In this document: positions 26,875-35,365 of the stretch, in pieces | Layout: the number at the start of each line of letters is the position of its first letter | How positions within the stretch are numbered: the first letter of the stretch is position 1 | Source of the DNA: Hyunsoonleella flava | GTDB lineage: Bacteria > Bacteroidota > Bacteroidia > Flavobacteriales > Flavobacteriaceae | Assembly (NCBI RefSeq): GCF_004310325.1 | Contig: NZ_SIRT01000004.1 | Coordinates: 169,137 to 233,136 of the forward strand | DNA: 64,000 nt | Direction: 5' to 3' | Made by a program: the position numbers and the translations under genes | Notes under the pieces: model-generated | What the model was told of the DNA's origin: nothing | Database searches by the model: none | What the model saw: the letters and a program-made list of their open reading frames with translations, nothing else

Positions 26875-26875
26875 C
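26830..26875 (+). repeat. attL: 3' half of tRNA-Met
   Basis: 46 bases identical to 52168-52213 except one position (26837, T here and C there, in the anticodon). The last 38 bases are identical, so strand exchange probably occurred there, in the anticodon stem to T arm. Confidence 0.9.
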
Positions 26876-26899
26876 GAAACATAAAATCAACAGGACAAG

Positions 26900-26928
26900 C
26901 GGTTTAGTCTACACTAAACCGTTTTTTT
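26900..26928 (+). terminator. Terminator between tRNA-Met and integrase
   Basis: CGGTTTAGT and ACTAAACCG form a 9-bp stem around CTAC, followed by seven T. The integrase ATG (26929) begins directly after the T-tract. Because it lies beyond the repeat it belongs to the element, not to the original tRNA locus. Confidence 0.85.
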
Positions 26929-28242
26929 ATGTTGAATAGTAATGAAATTCTTAAATTTGCATACGTTAATGAATACGAAAGTGCATACGATTTGTCCCAG
27001 CCAAAGCTTTTTTCTAAACCAAAGATTTACACCGCTAAAGGTGATTTAACCAGACGTTGGCACATTTATTTCTCCTTCCGAAATCCCGATACGGGAAAAT
27101 TAAAACGTATGACACCTTTTTATGGTGAGGCAAACAAATACAAAACCAAAGAAGAAAGACTAGAGGTACTTACAATCTATCGAAAAGCCCTTTTAAAATT
27201 ACTTAAACTTGGCTATAACCCCTTTGTCGATAATACGGAGCTTTATAAAAAATTGAACCGAAAGAAAGGACCATTACCCACTAATAAAATAAGTGAGGTT
27301 TTAAAAGAAGGTGATACATCTTATGAGAAAGAAAAAACCAAAATGAGTATAAGAGACGCTTTTGATTTTGGGATTAAGATGAAAGAAAAAGTCATTAACA
27401 CAACAACTAAAAAAGGCTATAAAAATAGGGTAAGGACTTTTATTAAGTGGTTAGAAGAAAATCATCCAGATATTAATAATATTGAAAAACTTGATAAAAG
27501 AATAGTAGTCCAGTTTTTGAACCATATACTCTTAAAGACCAGTGCAAGAAATAGGAACAACTACAGAACTGATCTGAGCAGTATTGTTCAGGTGCTTGAG
27601 GATAATGATATTATCATGTCTAATATGGTCAAAAAAACACCTGTATTAAAGTCCTCTCCAGAACGCAACAAGACCTACTCCAAAGATACTCAGGAGCAAA
27701 TATTTACCTATTTAGAAAAAGAAGATCCTATACTATTGCTCTATATAAAATTTATCTCGTATAATTTTCTTAGGCCAATAGAGGTATGTAGGCTCAAAGT
27801 TGGGAGTATAGATATTGGAAGTCAGACTTTAAAAGTGAAGGCAAAGAACAGTCCATTGAAAACAAAGATTATTCCTGACATATTGCTAAAGGAACTTCCT
27901 GATCTTTCAAATATAGATCCTGAGGCGGATTTATTCACGCCAAATAAAATTGCAGGTTTTTGGGACACAGATATGAATAACCGCAGGGACTATTTCAGTA
28001 AGCGTTTCAAAAGAGTGGTAAAGGACAAATTTGGACTAGGAAAGGATTATGGATTGTACAGTTTTAGACATACCTATATTACTATGCTCTACAGGGCTAT
28101 TGTTAAGCAGTCATCACCCTTTGAAGCAAAAAGTAAGCTGATGCTAATTACAGGGCATAGTACGATGACGGCACTTGAAAAGTACCTTAGAGATATTGAC
28201 GCAGAATTACCCGAGGATTATTCCGAAATGTTAAAGCAATAA
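26929..28242 (+). CDS. Tyrosine recombinase/phage-type integrase
   Basis: 437 residues. A SAM-like N-terminal core-binding region (MSIRDAFDFGIKMKEKVINT) precedes the catalytic domain. Catalytic residues visible: Arg in NFLRPIEVCRL, box II as YSFRHTY (Arg380; the usual His of HxxR is Tyr), His410 in GHSTMTALEKYL and nucleophile Tyr419. It should integrate and excise the element at tRNA-Met. The first codons contain three putative arm-type binding sites, so binding there could repress its own expression. No other start fits, and the next in-frame Met is too far in. Confidence 0.93.
   Translation: MLNSNEILKFAYVNEYESAYDLSQPKLFSKPKIYTAKGDLTRRWHIYFSFRNPDTGKLKRMTPFYGEANKYKTKEERLEVLTIYRKALLKLLKLGYNPFVDNTELYKKLNRKKGPLPTNKISEVLKEGDTSYEKEKTKMSIRDAFDFGIKMKEKVINTTTKKGYKNRVRTFIKWLEENHPDINNIEKLDKRIVVQFLNHILLKTSARNRNNYRTDLSSIVQVLEDNDIIMSNMVKKTPVLKSSPERNKTYSKDTQEQIFTYLEKEDPILLLYIKFISYNFLRPIEVCRLKVGSIDIGSQTLKVKAKNSPLKTKIIPDILLKELPDLSNIDPEADLFTPNKIAGFWDTDMNNRRDYFSKRFKRVVKDKFGLGKDYGLYSFRHTYITMLYRAIVKQSSPFEAKSKLMLITGHSTMTALEKYLRDIDAELPEDYSEMLKQ
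26959..26989 (+). repeat. Putative left arm-type integrase sites
   Basis: GCATACG at 26959-26965, GAATACG at 26971-26977 and GCATACG at 26983-26989: three direct copies with an exact 12-bp period inside the start of the integrase gene. The same heptamer occurs twice with the same spacing at 52091-52109. Confidence 0.6.
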
Positions 28243-28243
28243 A

Positions 28244-28993
28244 ATGGATAAGGAAACACTAGATCAGTTTAGTTGGCGAATTGCCTCGGAGTTGTGGGAC
28301 GAACTATACTTTTTCATCCCTAATAATGATGTGTTTCTTTCTGTTTTAAACGATATAGAATATTTCAAAACGAATAATATATTCGATACTATTTTCGTAA
28401 TAGACCAATATAAAGGCCCTACGCTTTATAAAGCGGATAGGAACAAATTAAGGGTGTTCTTAAAAAGTGAAAAACTCAAAAGGAATATCTACAGTCTTCT
28501 AGAGAAGCAACAATCTCTTAGTTCGAATGCCTTTAAGTTTCTTTTGGATGAATATTATAAGCAGGTTACCTTTTTTCTTTATATATCGAACTGGATGCAA
28601 CAAAATCTAAAAAACACTATTAAAGATAAAAAAGTACCCGAAGGTATTTTCCATTATCAATATAACACATACAAAATTCATATGGAAAGCTTGGTTAAAC
28701 AGTTTTATCCAAAACAGTATGACTTACCAAAAAGCAATCTAAATACAATAGAGCTTATTGACACAGATTTTATTGAAATTGCTCAAGACTTAAAAAAGAA
28801 CCCTAAATTAAATTTTAGTAAAGACGATATCCCTAATAAAATCTCAACAGACGAAATTTCATTGAAAGTTAACCAGAACCAAACGCAGAAAGAAGTACTA
28901 CAACAGAAGGATAAGATTGACAAACAGCCTATTATAGAGCCATCAGATGCTGAAAAATTATTGCTAAAAAAAGTTTTTAAGTTAAAAATATAA
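28244..28993 (+). CDS. Hypothetical protein, integrase companion
   Basis: 249 residues, one base after the integrase stop, so co-transcribed. I recognise no domain. It is mostly helical and aromatic-rich in the first 170 residues (SWRIASELWDELYFFIPNND, FFLYISNWMQQNLKNTI), then a lysine/glutamine-rich, probably disordered stretch and a short C-terminal helix (LLLKKVFKLKI). No signal peptide or membrane helix. Its place suggests a role in integration, excision or element control, by context only. Confidence 0.75.
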   Translation: MDKETLDQFSWRIASELWDELYFFIPNNDVFLSVLNDIEYFKTNNIFDTIFVIDQYKGPTLYKADRNKLRVFLKSEKLKRNIYSLLEKQQSLSSNAFKFLLDEYYKQVTFFLYISNWMQQNLKNTIKDKKVPEGIFHYQYNTYKIHMESLVKQFYPKQYDLPKSNLNTIELIDTDFIEIAQDLKKNPKLNFSKDDIPNKISTDEISLKVNQNQTQKEVLQQKDKIDKQPIIEPSDAEKLLLKKVFKLKI

Positions 28994-29007
28994 GATTAAA
29001 AATAAAA

Positions 29008-29039
29008 TATACGTAATTAAACGTTTAATTTACGTGTAT
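29008..29039. promoter_or_regulatory. AT-rich imperfect palindrome, candidate operator
   Basis: ATACGTAATTAAAC and GTTTAATTTACGTGTAT form an inverted repeat with one bulged base, ending directly at the ATG of the zinc-ribbon gene. Such a site could bind a dimeric regulator, possibly the gene product itself. Confidence 0.5.
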
Positions 29040-29040
29040 T

Positions 29041-29457
29041 ATGAAAAGAACTGAGATTTGCCACAATTGTGGAGACAACTTTATTCCACGTCGCAGAGGT
29101 GTGCAAAAGTTTTGTAGCAACTCATGTCGGAGTAGGTATTGGTTCTTAAAACAAAAAGAGAACACGAAAATAGATAAGCTTAAAATCACCCCAACAGAAA
29201 GCGTTTCTTTAACAGAAAAAAAACAGGATAAAATGTCATTTGCCGGAGTGGGAAACGCTACAGCAGGAAGTTTGGTTGCTGATGGGATTAAATCGGCTCT
29301 TACTAAATCAGAGAATAAACCTGCAACAAAAAAGGATATTCGGGAATTGAAGAATTTGATTTCAAATAGATACCTACCAGTATATAATATGGAAAAAGAT
29401 GTTTATGGGAGGAGCGCATTTTATGATGTGCAGACCAAACATGTTATTTACATATAA
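29041..29457 (+). CDS. Small zinc-ribbon protein
   Basis: 138 residues. N-terminal ribbon with CHNC (Cys-x2-Cys) and CSNSC (Cys-x3-Cys) around FIPRRRGVQKF, followed by RSRYWFLKQKE; this resembles DNA-contacting ribbons. The middle is Gly/Ala-rich (FAGVGNATAGSLVADGIKSA) and could be an amphipathic or membrane-contacting helix; the C-terminus is RYLPVYNMEKDVYGRSAFYD. Family not recognised. Third gene of the integrase block, with a palindrome at its start. Confidence 0.75.
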   Translation: MKRTEICHNCGDNFIPRRRGVQKFCSNSCRSRYWFLKQKENTKIDKLKITPTESVSLTEKKQDKMSFAGVGNATAGSLVADGIKSALTKSENKPATKKDIRELKNLISNRYLPVYNMEKDVYGRSAFYDVQTKHVIYI

Positions 29458-29550
29458 TTCCTAAAGCTCAATTTGCAAAAGAGTTCATACTTCTGTTAGA
29501 ACCTCATTATTTTATTGATTAGATCATAATCGAAATATAATATATTAAAT

Positions 29551-30687
29551 CTATCCCATTACACTACTCAATTTAAACATTGGCAAATACATTGCAATTA
29601 ATATGATACCAACCAAAACCCCAACAATTAGAATAATAAAAGGCTCCATTAAGGTTGAAAGCATTTTTGATTGCTGTTGTACTTGGGTATTGTACTGCAT
29701 ATTCAGTCGTTCAAACACGTATTCTGTCTGATTCGTTTCTTCTGCCACTTTTACAAGCGCAATCATCTTATCGTCAAATAGTTTGTGCTGACTTAAACTA
29801 TCGCTTAACGACGCTCCTTGTAGAATTTGCTTCTCTATGTCTCCTAGGGCATTTTGCAATGGCGAAAACTGAATCATTTGCTTCACAAGCTGAATGCTAT
29901 TTACCACTGGCACCTTCGAAGCTGTTAACAAAGCAACTGCCTGTGTAAACTGTGACAGATAAACTGTTTTTACAAAATTTCCAATAAATGGAAGTCTTAA
30001 TGTTACACGATCTATAAATGCTTTGATTCGCTGTTTCTTTTTCATCAAAGGGCGAATGAAGAAAACTGCTATTAAGAGGATTAATAACACCCATCCATAA
30101 CTACTCAGTAATTCTGAAGCTTTAATAATAAATTTGGTTATAGTTGGCAATTCTACCCCTTGCTGTTCAAAAATATCTTGAAACATGGGTACCACATAAT
30201 GCAACATAAAAAGCACTACTAAAACCGCCGTACTTAATATGATTATAGGGTAGGTCAATGCACTAATTAAGTTCCGTCTCTGTTCATTTTTTCTTGCGAA
30301 GAAACTTCCTAATTGCTCTGTTACGCGTGATAGGGTTCCTGTTTCCTCGCCTATTTCTATCGAATAAAGTTCGTAATTAGTAAATTGTTTATGGGCTTTT
30401 AACGCTTCTGAAAAACTACTGCCAGAAACAATAGCATTAGAAAGTGTGTTAACAATAGCTTTATTTTGCTTCTTTTTTTGCGATTTTTCAATTAGCTCTA
30501 AACCTTCTCTTAAAGAGACGCCAGCTTTTATGAGCACCCCTAATTCTGAATAAAAATCCTCTTTAATCTTATTGGAAAATGCATTATTAAACACATGGAT
30601 TTCTCGCTTTAAGAATGATTTTTCTAAAGGTGCAGATTTTCCTCTTTCATTTTTTTTTAGTGCTATGTTTTCTAACTGAAATCCCAT
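29551..30687 (-). CDS. gspF: GspF/PilC-type inner-membrane platform protein
   Basis: 378 residues. Two T2SF domains (LIKAGVSLREGLELIEKSQK and QAVALLTASKVPVVNSIQLV), each followed by membrane segments (LTYPIIILSTAVLVVLFML, WVLLILLIAVFFI, PFIILIVGVLVGIILIAMYL). IGEETGTLSRVTEQL is a family signature. It forms the membrane platform for pseudopilin assembly by GspE. Last gene of the minus-strand filament operon; its start overlaps the stop of the prepilin upstream. Confidence 0.94.
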   Translation of the reverse strand: MGFQLENIALKKNERGKSAPLEKSFLKREIHVFNNAFSNKIKEDFYSELGVLIKAGVSLREGLELIEKSQKKKQNKAIVNTLSNAIVSGSSFSEALKAHKQFTNYELYSIEIGEETGTLSRVTEQLGSFFARKNEQRRNLISALTYPIIILSTAVLVVLFMLHYVVPMFQDIFEQQGVELPTITKFIIKASELLSSYGWVLLILLIAVFFIRPLMKKKQRIKAFIDRVTLRLPFIGNFVKTVYLSQFTQAVALLTASKVPVVNSIQLVKQMIQFSPLQNALGDIEKQILQGASLSDSLSQHKLFDDKMIALVKVAEETNQTEYVFERLNMQYNTQVQQQSKMLSTLMEPFIILIVGVLVGIILIAMYLPMFKLSSVMG

Positions 30688-31154
30688 TAATCTAAAAATA
30701 GAGTTGCATCATTACGTTTATAAACGAATACATTTTGTGACAAAAATGTTTTTGTTGTCTCTAACTTTATCGCATCTATTCTACCATAATTAACCTTTAA
30801 ACCATTAAAAAAAAACTGTTTGTGATGCAATGGAATATGTAATGTATCCATAGGTGTTATAACATGGTTTTCGGTGAATTGATAGGCCACGGTATCTATT
30901 TCAGATATGAAAAACAATTCATCATTGATGGTATCATACTCTATTTTGGTGTGTCTATTAAAATCTATATTTAGTACTTGTTCTAACTTTTCAATCTCCA
31001 ATGTTTTATTAAAGTTAGCTTGAATGCCTTTCATATGTTTTTGAACCATTGCCAAGACCGAAAAAGCCATCCCCACAACAATCGTAGTAATGATGATGAC
31101 CACAATCATTTCACTCAACGTAAAAGCCTCTATTTTATGCCTAGTTTGTAACAA
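30687..31154 (-). CDS. Prepilin-like protein (minor pseudopilin, GspH/I/J type)
   Basis: Prepilin signal KIEA|FTLSEMIVVIIITTIV: cleavage after Ala, Phe+1, Glu+5, then a hydrophobic helix. I choose the TTG at 31154, which gives a 10-residue leader like the other prepilins here and a 14-nt overlap with the gene before it. The alternative ATG at 31199 would give a 25-residue leader and a 59-nt overlap. The C-terminal part (~130 residues) is a small pilin-like globular domain. Likely tip pseudopilin of the T2SS-like filament. Confidence 0.82.
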   Translation of the reverse strand: MLQTRHKIEAFTLSEMIVVIIITTIVVGMAFSVLAMVQKHMKGIQANFNKTLEIEKLEQVLNIDFNRHTKIEYDTINDELFFISEIDTVAYQFTENHVITPMDTLHIPLHHKQFFFNGLKVNYGRIDAIKLETTKTFLSQNVFVYKRNDATLFLD

Positions 31155-31473
31155 TAGTTCTTGAAATATTTTGTTTTCTATCTTGGTGTGTGGCTTCAAT
31201 TACTATAACATCCTCTTTATTCAAAATCTGTCTTTCGGCAGTTATAGTCCATGCTTCAAAATCATCATAAAGAGGTGTTGTGACTTCTTCATTGATGAAC
31301 AAATACTCCATTTCATTCAAATGTGTATCTATAACTCTTGTGCTAGTTTTTATGCTATAGGAAAATAGATTATTAAAAATCATACTGGCCATCATAAAAA
31401 TTACAACGATAAGAATAGAAGCCACTAAAGTTTCCATTAATGTTGATGCTTTAACTTTTTTTAGTACAACCAT
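31141..31473 (-). CDS. Prepilin-like protein (minor pseudopilin)
   Basis: 110 residues. Leader MVVLKKVKA, then STLMETLVASILIVVIFMMA with Glu at +5, so it is a type IV prepilin with Ala at -1. The short globular part fits GspH/I-type minor pseudopilins. It overlaps the GspK-like gene upstream by 13 nt and the next prepilin downstream. Confidence 0.83.
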   Translation of the reverse strand: MVVLKKVKASTLMETLVASILIVVIFMMASMIFNNLFSYSIKTSTRVIDTHLNEMEYLFINEEVTTPLYDDFEAWTITAERQILNKEDVIVIEATHQDRKQNISRTIVTN

Positions 31474-32729
31474 TTTGCAACACCTTTTTTTGAATTCTGA
31501 AATGAGAGGCCTACATACTGTTCGGGTAAATTATCGACTATTATTTGTCCGTCGTAAATATGGTTTTGATAACTGGAACCTGACTGATTTGCAACAAATC
31601 CAGAAGTAAACACCGTACCTTTCACCCTTCCTAATAGTTCCAAATTTCTATTACAATAAATTTCTCCAACAATTGTTGCCCTGTTCTTTAAACGTATTTG
31701 GGGTTTGTAATTCTTTTCGCCACCTAAAAATACCACCACTCCCTTCACAGTGGCTCCTTTATCCAATTGAATTAATGAGCTACCACCTGAATTTTTAGAA
31801 GGCGTTCTTGATATTTCAGAATTTTTTAACACCAATGCCGAAGGATAGTTGAGCCTACAATTTTTGCCCACGCTAATTGTCTTAGTGGCAAACGCTTGAA
31901 ACACACCATGTACTCCATCCATCACATGTATTTCTGGTGCTATTAAAATTATATCCTTTAATTGCGAAGAAGCATCCACAGTAATTTTTGTATTTGATTG
32001 CACCACAATATTTCCTGTCAGTTTAAAATTAAACAGCTCTATATCGCCCAAACTATAAGCTACTTTAACAGGATTTAAAAAGGAGTTTTGATGTGTTCTA
32101 TTTTTATCTAAATCTAAGAATTGAATCTTATCAATACGGTTAGCAATACTCGTTATTGTAGTGATCTGACTATTTAAAGTGCTAGATAATTTAGGTAATT
32201 CGTCACTAGTTTTTGTAGCACCATATATTAATGCATTACCGTAGTAAGAGTGTCCAGAAATATTACCAGTCCTCACTCCATGTTTAGGAAGATATGCTAC
32301 ACCTTGTATTTTTGTGTCACCAACCACAACAAGAGGTTTGTTGTTATCTTCTAAATAAAGTGCTACCCTATTTGTTTCTTGTTGAACTGCTCCAGCTAGT
32401 GCTATCTTTTTAAAAACTTTATTTTTTATTTTTGAAATGGATATAATCTTATCATAAACACCCCAGCTTTCTTTATGGATCTTTATAGATGCATTATCCT
32501 TATCCAATATATCTAATTCAAGGGTATCCTGTTGCTTTAGAGGTGTATCCATAGCATATAAAATACCTCTATCGCAAATTTTAATGGTTTCTAGAGTGAA
32601 GTTATGTTGTGCTTTGAAGTGTTTGTGTGTGTACATTAAAATGATAAATCCACCTAAGACCAAAGCAATAACCACCACCACGTACATAGTGAATTGCAGT
32701 GCGCCAGCTTTCAGTTTTTTGTCTATCAT
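31461..32729 (-). CDS. Large prepilin-like protein lacking Glu+5 (GspK-like) with beta-helix-type body
   Basis: 422 residues. Leader MIDKKLKA followed by GALQFTMYVVVVIALVLGGF; +5 is Phe instead of Glu, as in GspK, the only classical pseudopilin without Glu5 and also the largest. The body is unlike GspK: repeated hydrophobic strands (NIVVQSNTKITVDASSQLKD, GATVKGVVVFLGG, NRATIVGEIYCNRNLELLG) suggest a right-handed beta-helix like bactofilin-type polymer-forming proteins. It may form the filament tip or hold a substrate. Confidence 0.75.
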   Translation of the reverse strand: MIDKKLKAGALQFTMYVVVVIALVLGGFIILMYTHKHFKAQHNFTLETIKICDRGILYAMDTPLKQQDTLELDILDKDNASIKIHKESWGVYDKIISISKIKNKVFKKIALAGAVQQETNRVALYLEDNNKPLVVVGDTKIQGVAYLPKHGVRTGNISGHSYYGNALIYGATKTSDELPKLSSTLNSQITTITSIANRIDKIQFLDLDKNRTHQNSFLNPVKVAYSLGDIELFNFKLTGNIVVQSNTKITVDASSQLKDIILIAPEIHVMDGVHGVFQAFATKTISVGKNCRLNYPSALVLKNSEISRTPSKNSGGSSLIQLDKGATVKGVVVFLGGEKNYKPQIRLKNRATIVGEIYCNRNLELLGRVKGTVFTSGFVANQSGSSYQNHIYDGQIIVDNLPEQYVGLSFQNSKKGVAKWLY

Positions 32730-33181
32730 GTTTTTAACACTGTTTTTCGCTGTCCTTTGTATGACACCACTATTTGTTTGGTGTTTCCACTAATTAATTT
32801 AATGTCGTTCACCACTTGTCCAGATTTCACTAAGTATTGGTGTCCTTCAATTGAAAGGATAAAGACACTTTTATTTCCACTTTCTTTAGAAATCTTTCCA
32901 TGATACACTATAGGCTTCCATTCTATTATTTTAGGCGCTATCTTTTTTGCAGCTACTTGTTTCTTTACGTGCAATGTACCTAGAAAAGGATCTCTGTTTA
33001 CAGTTTTGATGGAAAATGTATCTATTTTAGAATTCACTTTTGGACGAAATGTCACGTCAATATTTTGAGCTGTTATTTCAGGTTCAGATGGATTAACGGC
33101 AGCAAGTATTCTATATCCGATAACTCCCCAAATGGCGAGTACCAATACCAACAGCAGATATGTTTTTGTTTTATTCTTCAA
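32726..33181 (-). CDS. GspC/PilP-like inner-membrane protein
   Basis: One N-terminal membrane helix (TYLLLVLVLAIWGVIGYRI), then NRDPFLG, the start of the GspC/PilP homology region, and beta-rich periplasmic sequence ending ...VSYKGQRKTVLKT. It should link platform and secretin. I choose TTG at 33181 (MKNKTKTYLLL), overlapping the lipoprotein gene by 11 nt; the GTG at 33238 would add 19 residues and a 68-nt overlap. Confidence 0.75.
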   Translation of the reverse strand: MKNKTKTYLLLVLVLAIWGVIGYRILAAVNPSEPEITAQNIDVTFRPKVNSKIDTFSIKTVNRDPFLGTLHVKKQVAAKKIAPKIIEWKPIVYHGKISKESGNKSVFILSIEGHQYLVKSGQVVNDIKLISGNTKQIVVSYKGQRKTVLKT

Positions 33182-33524
33182 CCCTGAAATTTTGTGTGGT
33201 GTAAGTGGTGTGATAGCCTGATTTTTCTGCCCTAACACGCCATTGGTAGCTGTTATTGTTTAATGTAGTGGCAAAACTTGTAGTATTTAGTGTGGTGTCT
33301 TTAACTATTTGTACCGCACTCGCAAAGTTTGGTGTAGCAATTTGTAAATGATATGTTTCTGCTGCCTCAACACCTTCCCAAGTGAAAGTAAGGTTATTAG
33401 TGATAACTACTGCATCATTAACTGGAGCTAAAACAACCAAAGTTTCCTCTGATATATCCTCAACTTCAGTAATATCATCACAGGAAAAACAAAGCAAACT
33501 AAGACAAAGTATCCATCGTTTCAT
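33171..33524 (-). CDS. Small lipoprotein with fibronectin-III-like domain
   Basis: 117 residues. Lipoprotein signal MKRWILCLSLLCFSCDD, then an Ig/FN3-like sandwich (NLTFTWEGVEAAETYHLQI, NSYQWRVRAEKSGYHT). Envelope-anchored, encoded in the T2SS-like operon, so it may serve as pilotin or an accessory; that is inference from context. Confidence 0.78.
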   Translation of the reverse strand: MKRWILCLSLLCFSCDDITEVEDISEETLVVLAPVNDAVVITNNLTFTWEGVEAAETYHLQIATPNFASAVQIVKDTTLNTTSFATTLNNNSYQWRVRAEKSGYHTTYTTQNFRVEE

Positions 33525-33528
33525 AACA

Positions 33529-34437
33529 TTACAATTTGTATAAGTTCAATTTCTTTTTTGCCCTTGTTGATGACTTAAATGTTTTATTGGGGCAGTTAGC
33601 ATAATTACTCACCAAATCCACTATGTTGAGCTGTCGCCTTTCATTTTCCTGCCAACAGCAATTGGACGCTTTATATTGAAATACTACTCCTTTATTAAAA
33701 GGTATATACACTGCTTTTTTACCGGTGTTCTGAAGTTTCAACACATATAACTTTGGCGTTTCTTCTATTAAAAATACCCCATCGGCTTTCGTAATGGCAT
33801 TATAATGGTCTTGATTAAACGCTATGGAAATATGTGTGATGACATTGGCATATCGGTTATGGCTTAAATAGTTCTTTACACTTATATTTTCATTATTGTT
33901 TATCGCGTCTACTACTGCTACTTTATCTACAATTTGTAGTTGTAGGTATTTCGGTTTTTCTGTTATGGAGTCTATATACTGAATAGGGACATCTGCCGTT
34001 TGTGATGCTTTGGCATTTATAAATTGATTGTAGGAGTGTTTGTTGAAATCAGTAGGGTAAACGTTAAGTTTTATGGGATGTTTGTATGTAGGTATGGCGG
34101 TACCATTAAACCCCTGTTGTAGTATATATTCCTTTTCTGAGCCAATATGACCCAACACCAATTGTTGTGTGGTTTTTGATGTGGTGTCCTGATTTAAATA
34201 CATTGTTTTGCAACTGCATACTGTGAAGAGTAAGGCTAAGATTTTTAGAGCTTTAGCAATATTATTAATGCCAAAGCTTTTGGCAATAAACATGTACATC
34301 TTTGTAGGTAATTTGTAAACTGAATAAGAACTCCTGTTCTGTTTGCTTAAATTAAAGGACTTGCAATATAACCGTTGTTTCTTATTGGTTTTAAAACCAT
34401 TTTTAATGCAAGGATGTTTATAACATTTGCAGTTCAT
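33529..34437 (-). CDS. Chimeric protein: IS1-like transposase N-terminus fused to an envelope lipoprotein
   Basis: 302 residues. Residues 1-66 look like the zinc-ribbon and helix-turn-helix start of an IS1/InsA-type transposase (CIKNGFKTNKKQRLYCKS, then FGINNIAKALKI), though one ribbon Cys is altered. At about residue 67 (nt ~34239) it turns into a lipoprotein signal, ILALLFTVCSCK, and a ~225-residue envelope domain of unknown family. Translation might really start at Met47 or Met49 (34299 or 34293), using the transposase helix as n-region. It is the first gene of the minus-strand T2SS-like operon. Confidence 0.68.
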   Translation of the reverse strand: MNCKCYKHPCIKNGFKTNKKQRLYCKSFNLSKQNRSSYSVYKLPTKMYMFIAKSFGINNIAKALKILALLFTVCSCKTMYLNQDTTSKTTQQLVLGHIGSEKEYILQQGFNGTAIPTYKHPIKLNVYPTDFNKHSYNQFINAKASQTADVPIQYIDSITEKPKYLQLQIVDKVAVVDAINNNENISVKNYLSHNRYANVITHISIAFNQDHYNAITKADGVFLIEETPKLYVLKLQNTGKKAVYIPFNKGVVFQYKASNCCWQENERRQLNIVDLVSNYANCPNKTFKSSTRAKKKLNLYKL

Positions 34438-34484
34438 AGGTGTAAAAAGGTAAATATTGTAAAATAATGAGTTTTACCTAAGAA

Positions 34485-34509
34485 AAAAGTAAGCGTTTCG
34501 CTTACTTTT
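34485..34509. terminator. Hairpin upstream of the chimeric lipoprotein gene
   Basis: AAAAGTAAGCG and CGCTTACTTTT form an 11-bp stem around TTT. The A-rich left arm and T-rich right arm could stop transcription in either direction, for example of the transposase gene on the minus strand. Confidence 0.55.
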
Positions 34510-34656
34510 GGTAAGGTTTTCATGTTTTTAGCCTATGCCGTCGCATGAAAGGATTCGTGTGGTTTCAACTTCATCAGAAATCTAAATACAACAAGGCGCT
34601 CTAGTAAAACTTGCTCTATCGCTATTACTTGTTTGTAGCGATTGCTTTTTTATAGC

Positions 34657-35214
34657 TTATGCTAAGAAGCCAGTGTCATCAATTTTCAAAATAGTATCAT
34701 CGCCTTGAAAATTTCTAGCACTAGAGTATTTCCAATCTACAGGATTGGTAACAAAGCCGCTCTTAACCGGGTTGTTATGAATATAATCTATCTTTTGTTT
34801 TATCACTTTTTCGCTCCATAACTCTATAGGTTTGTTATGGTGTTGCCAAAATTGGTATTTGCTTGTTGTTGCATTCTTTTTTCCTGCGCGTTCAAACATC
34901 CATAATAGCCATTCTTTTCTGCTTTCTTGCGGATTGTTTTCTAAAGCTTCTATTATTTTTTTAGCTGTATGGCTTTTAAAATCTCTTAATAATTCTGAAG
35001 GCTGCTCATTGCTTGACCTAAATATTAAATGTACATGACTAGGCATAAAACAATAGGCATATAATTCCATGCCTTTTGCTGCTCTGCAATACCTTATACT
35101 TTCTGCTAATACATCAAAATAAATATGTCTTGTAAAAACATCTATCCAATTTACTGTTGCGAATGATACAAAATACAAACCTTGTTTGTTATGGAATTTA
35201 TAGTTTCTGCTCAT
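34657..35214 (-). CDS. REP-associated tyrosine transposase (IS200-like HUH)
   Basis: 185 residues. GLYFVSFATVNWIDVFTRH, the HUH motif in MPSHVHLIF (His60 and His62), RDFKSHTAKKI and the tyrosine region KQKIDYIHNNPVKSGFV mark it as a TnpA_REP-type Y1 transposase. No TnpB and no clear terminal ends, as for domesticated REP transposases. GTAG-containing REP-like palindromes lie just upstream (35241-35579). Confidence 0.9.
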   Translation of the reverse strand: MSRNYKFHNKQGLYFVSFATVNWIDVFTRHIYFDVLAESIRYCRAAKGMELYAYCFMPSHVHLIFRSSNEQPSELLRDFKSHTAKKIIEALENNPQESRKEWLLWMFERAGKKNATTSKYQFWQHHNKPIELWSEKVIKQKIDYIHNNPVKSGFVTNPVDWKYSSARNFQGDDTILKIDDTGFLA

Positions 35215-35240
35215 GTAACTAATGTATCAAAAACTTGATT

Positions 35241-35259
35241 AAGTACAGCGGTAGCGGGG
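35241..35259 (+). repeat. REP-like element, partial copy
   Basis: AAGTACAGCGGTAGCGGGG shares the CGGTAGCGGGG core with the copies at 35436-35490 and 35550-35579. It lies 26 bp upstream of the transposase start. Confidence 0.6.
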
Positions 35260-35365
35260 AATTAATCATCTGATTAGTAAACAAATACAAAAAATAGACC
35301 CATAAAAAAATACACTCTGATTATCACATAATTACAAAATAGACTTTTAATAGTTTTATTCAAAA

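Noticed and set aside
26952..26959. TAAATTTG as the integrase promoter
   Set aside because: It lies inside the integrase reading frame downstream of the only sensible start codon, and the nearest TTG is 17 bp away rather than 19.
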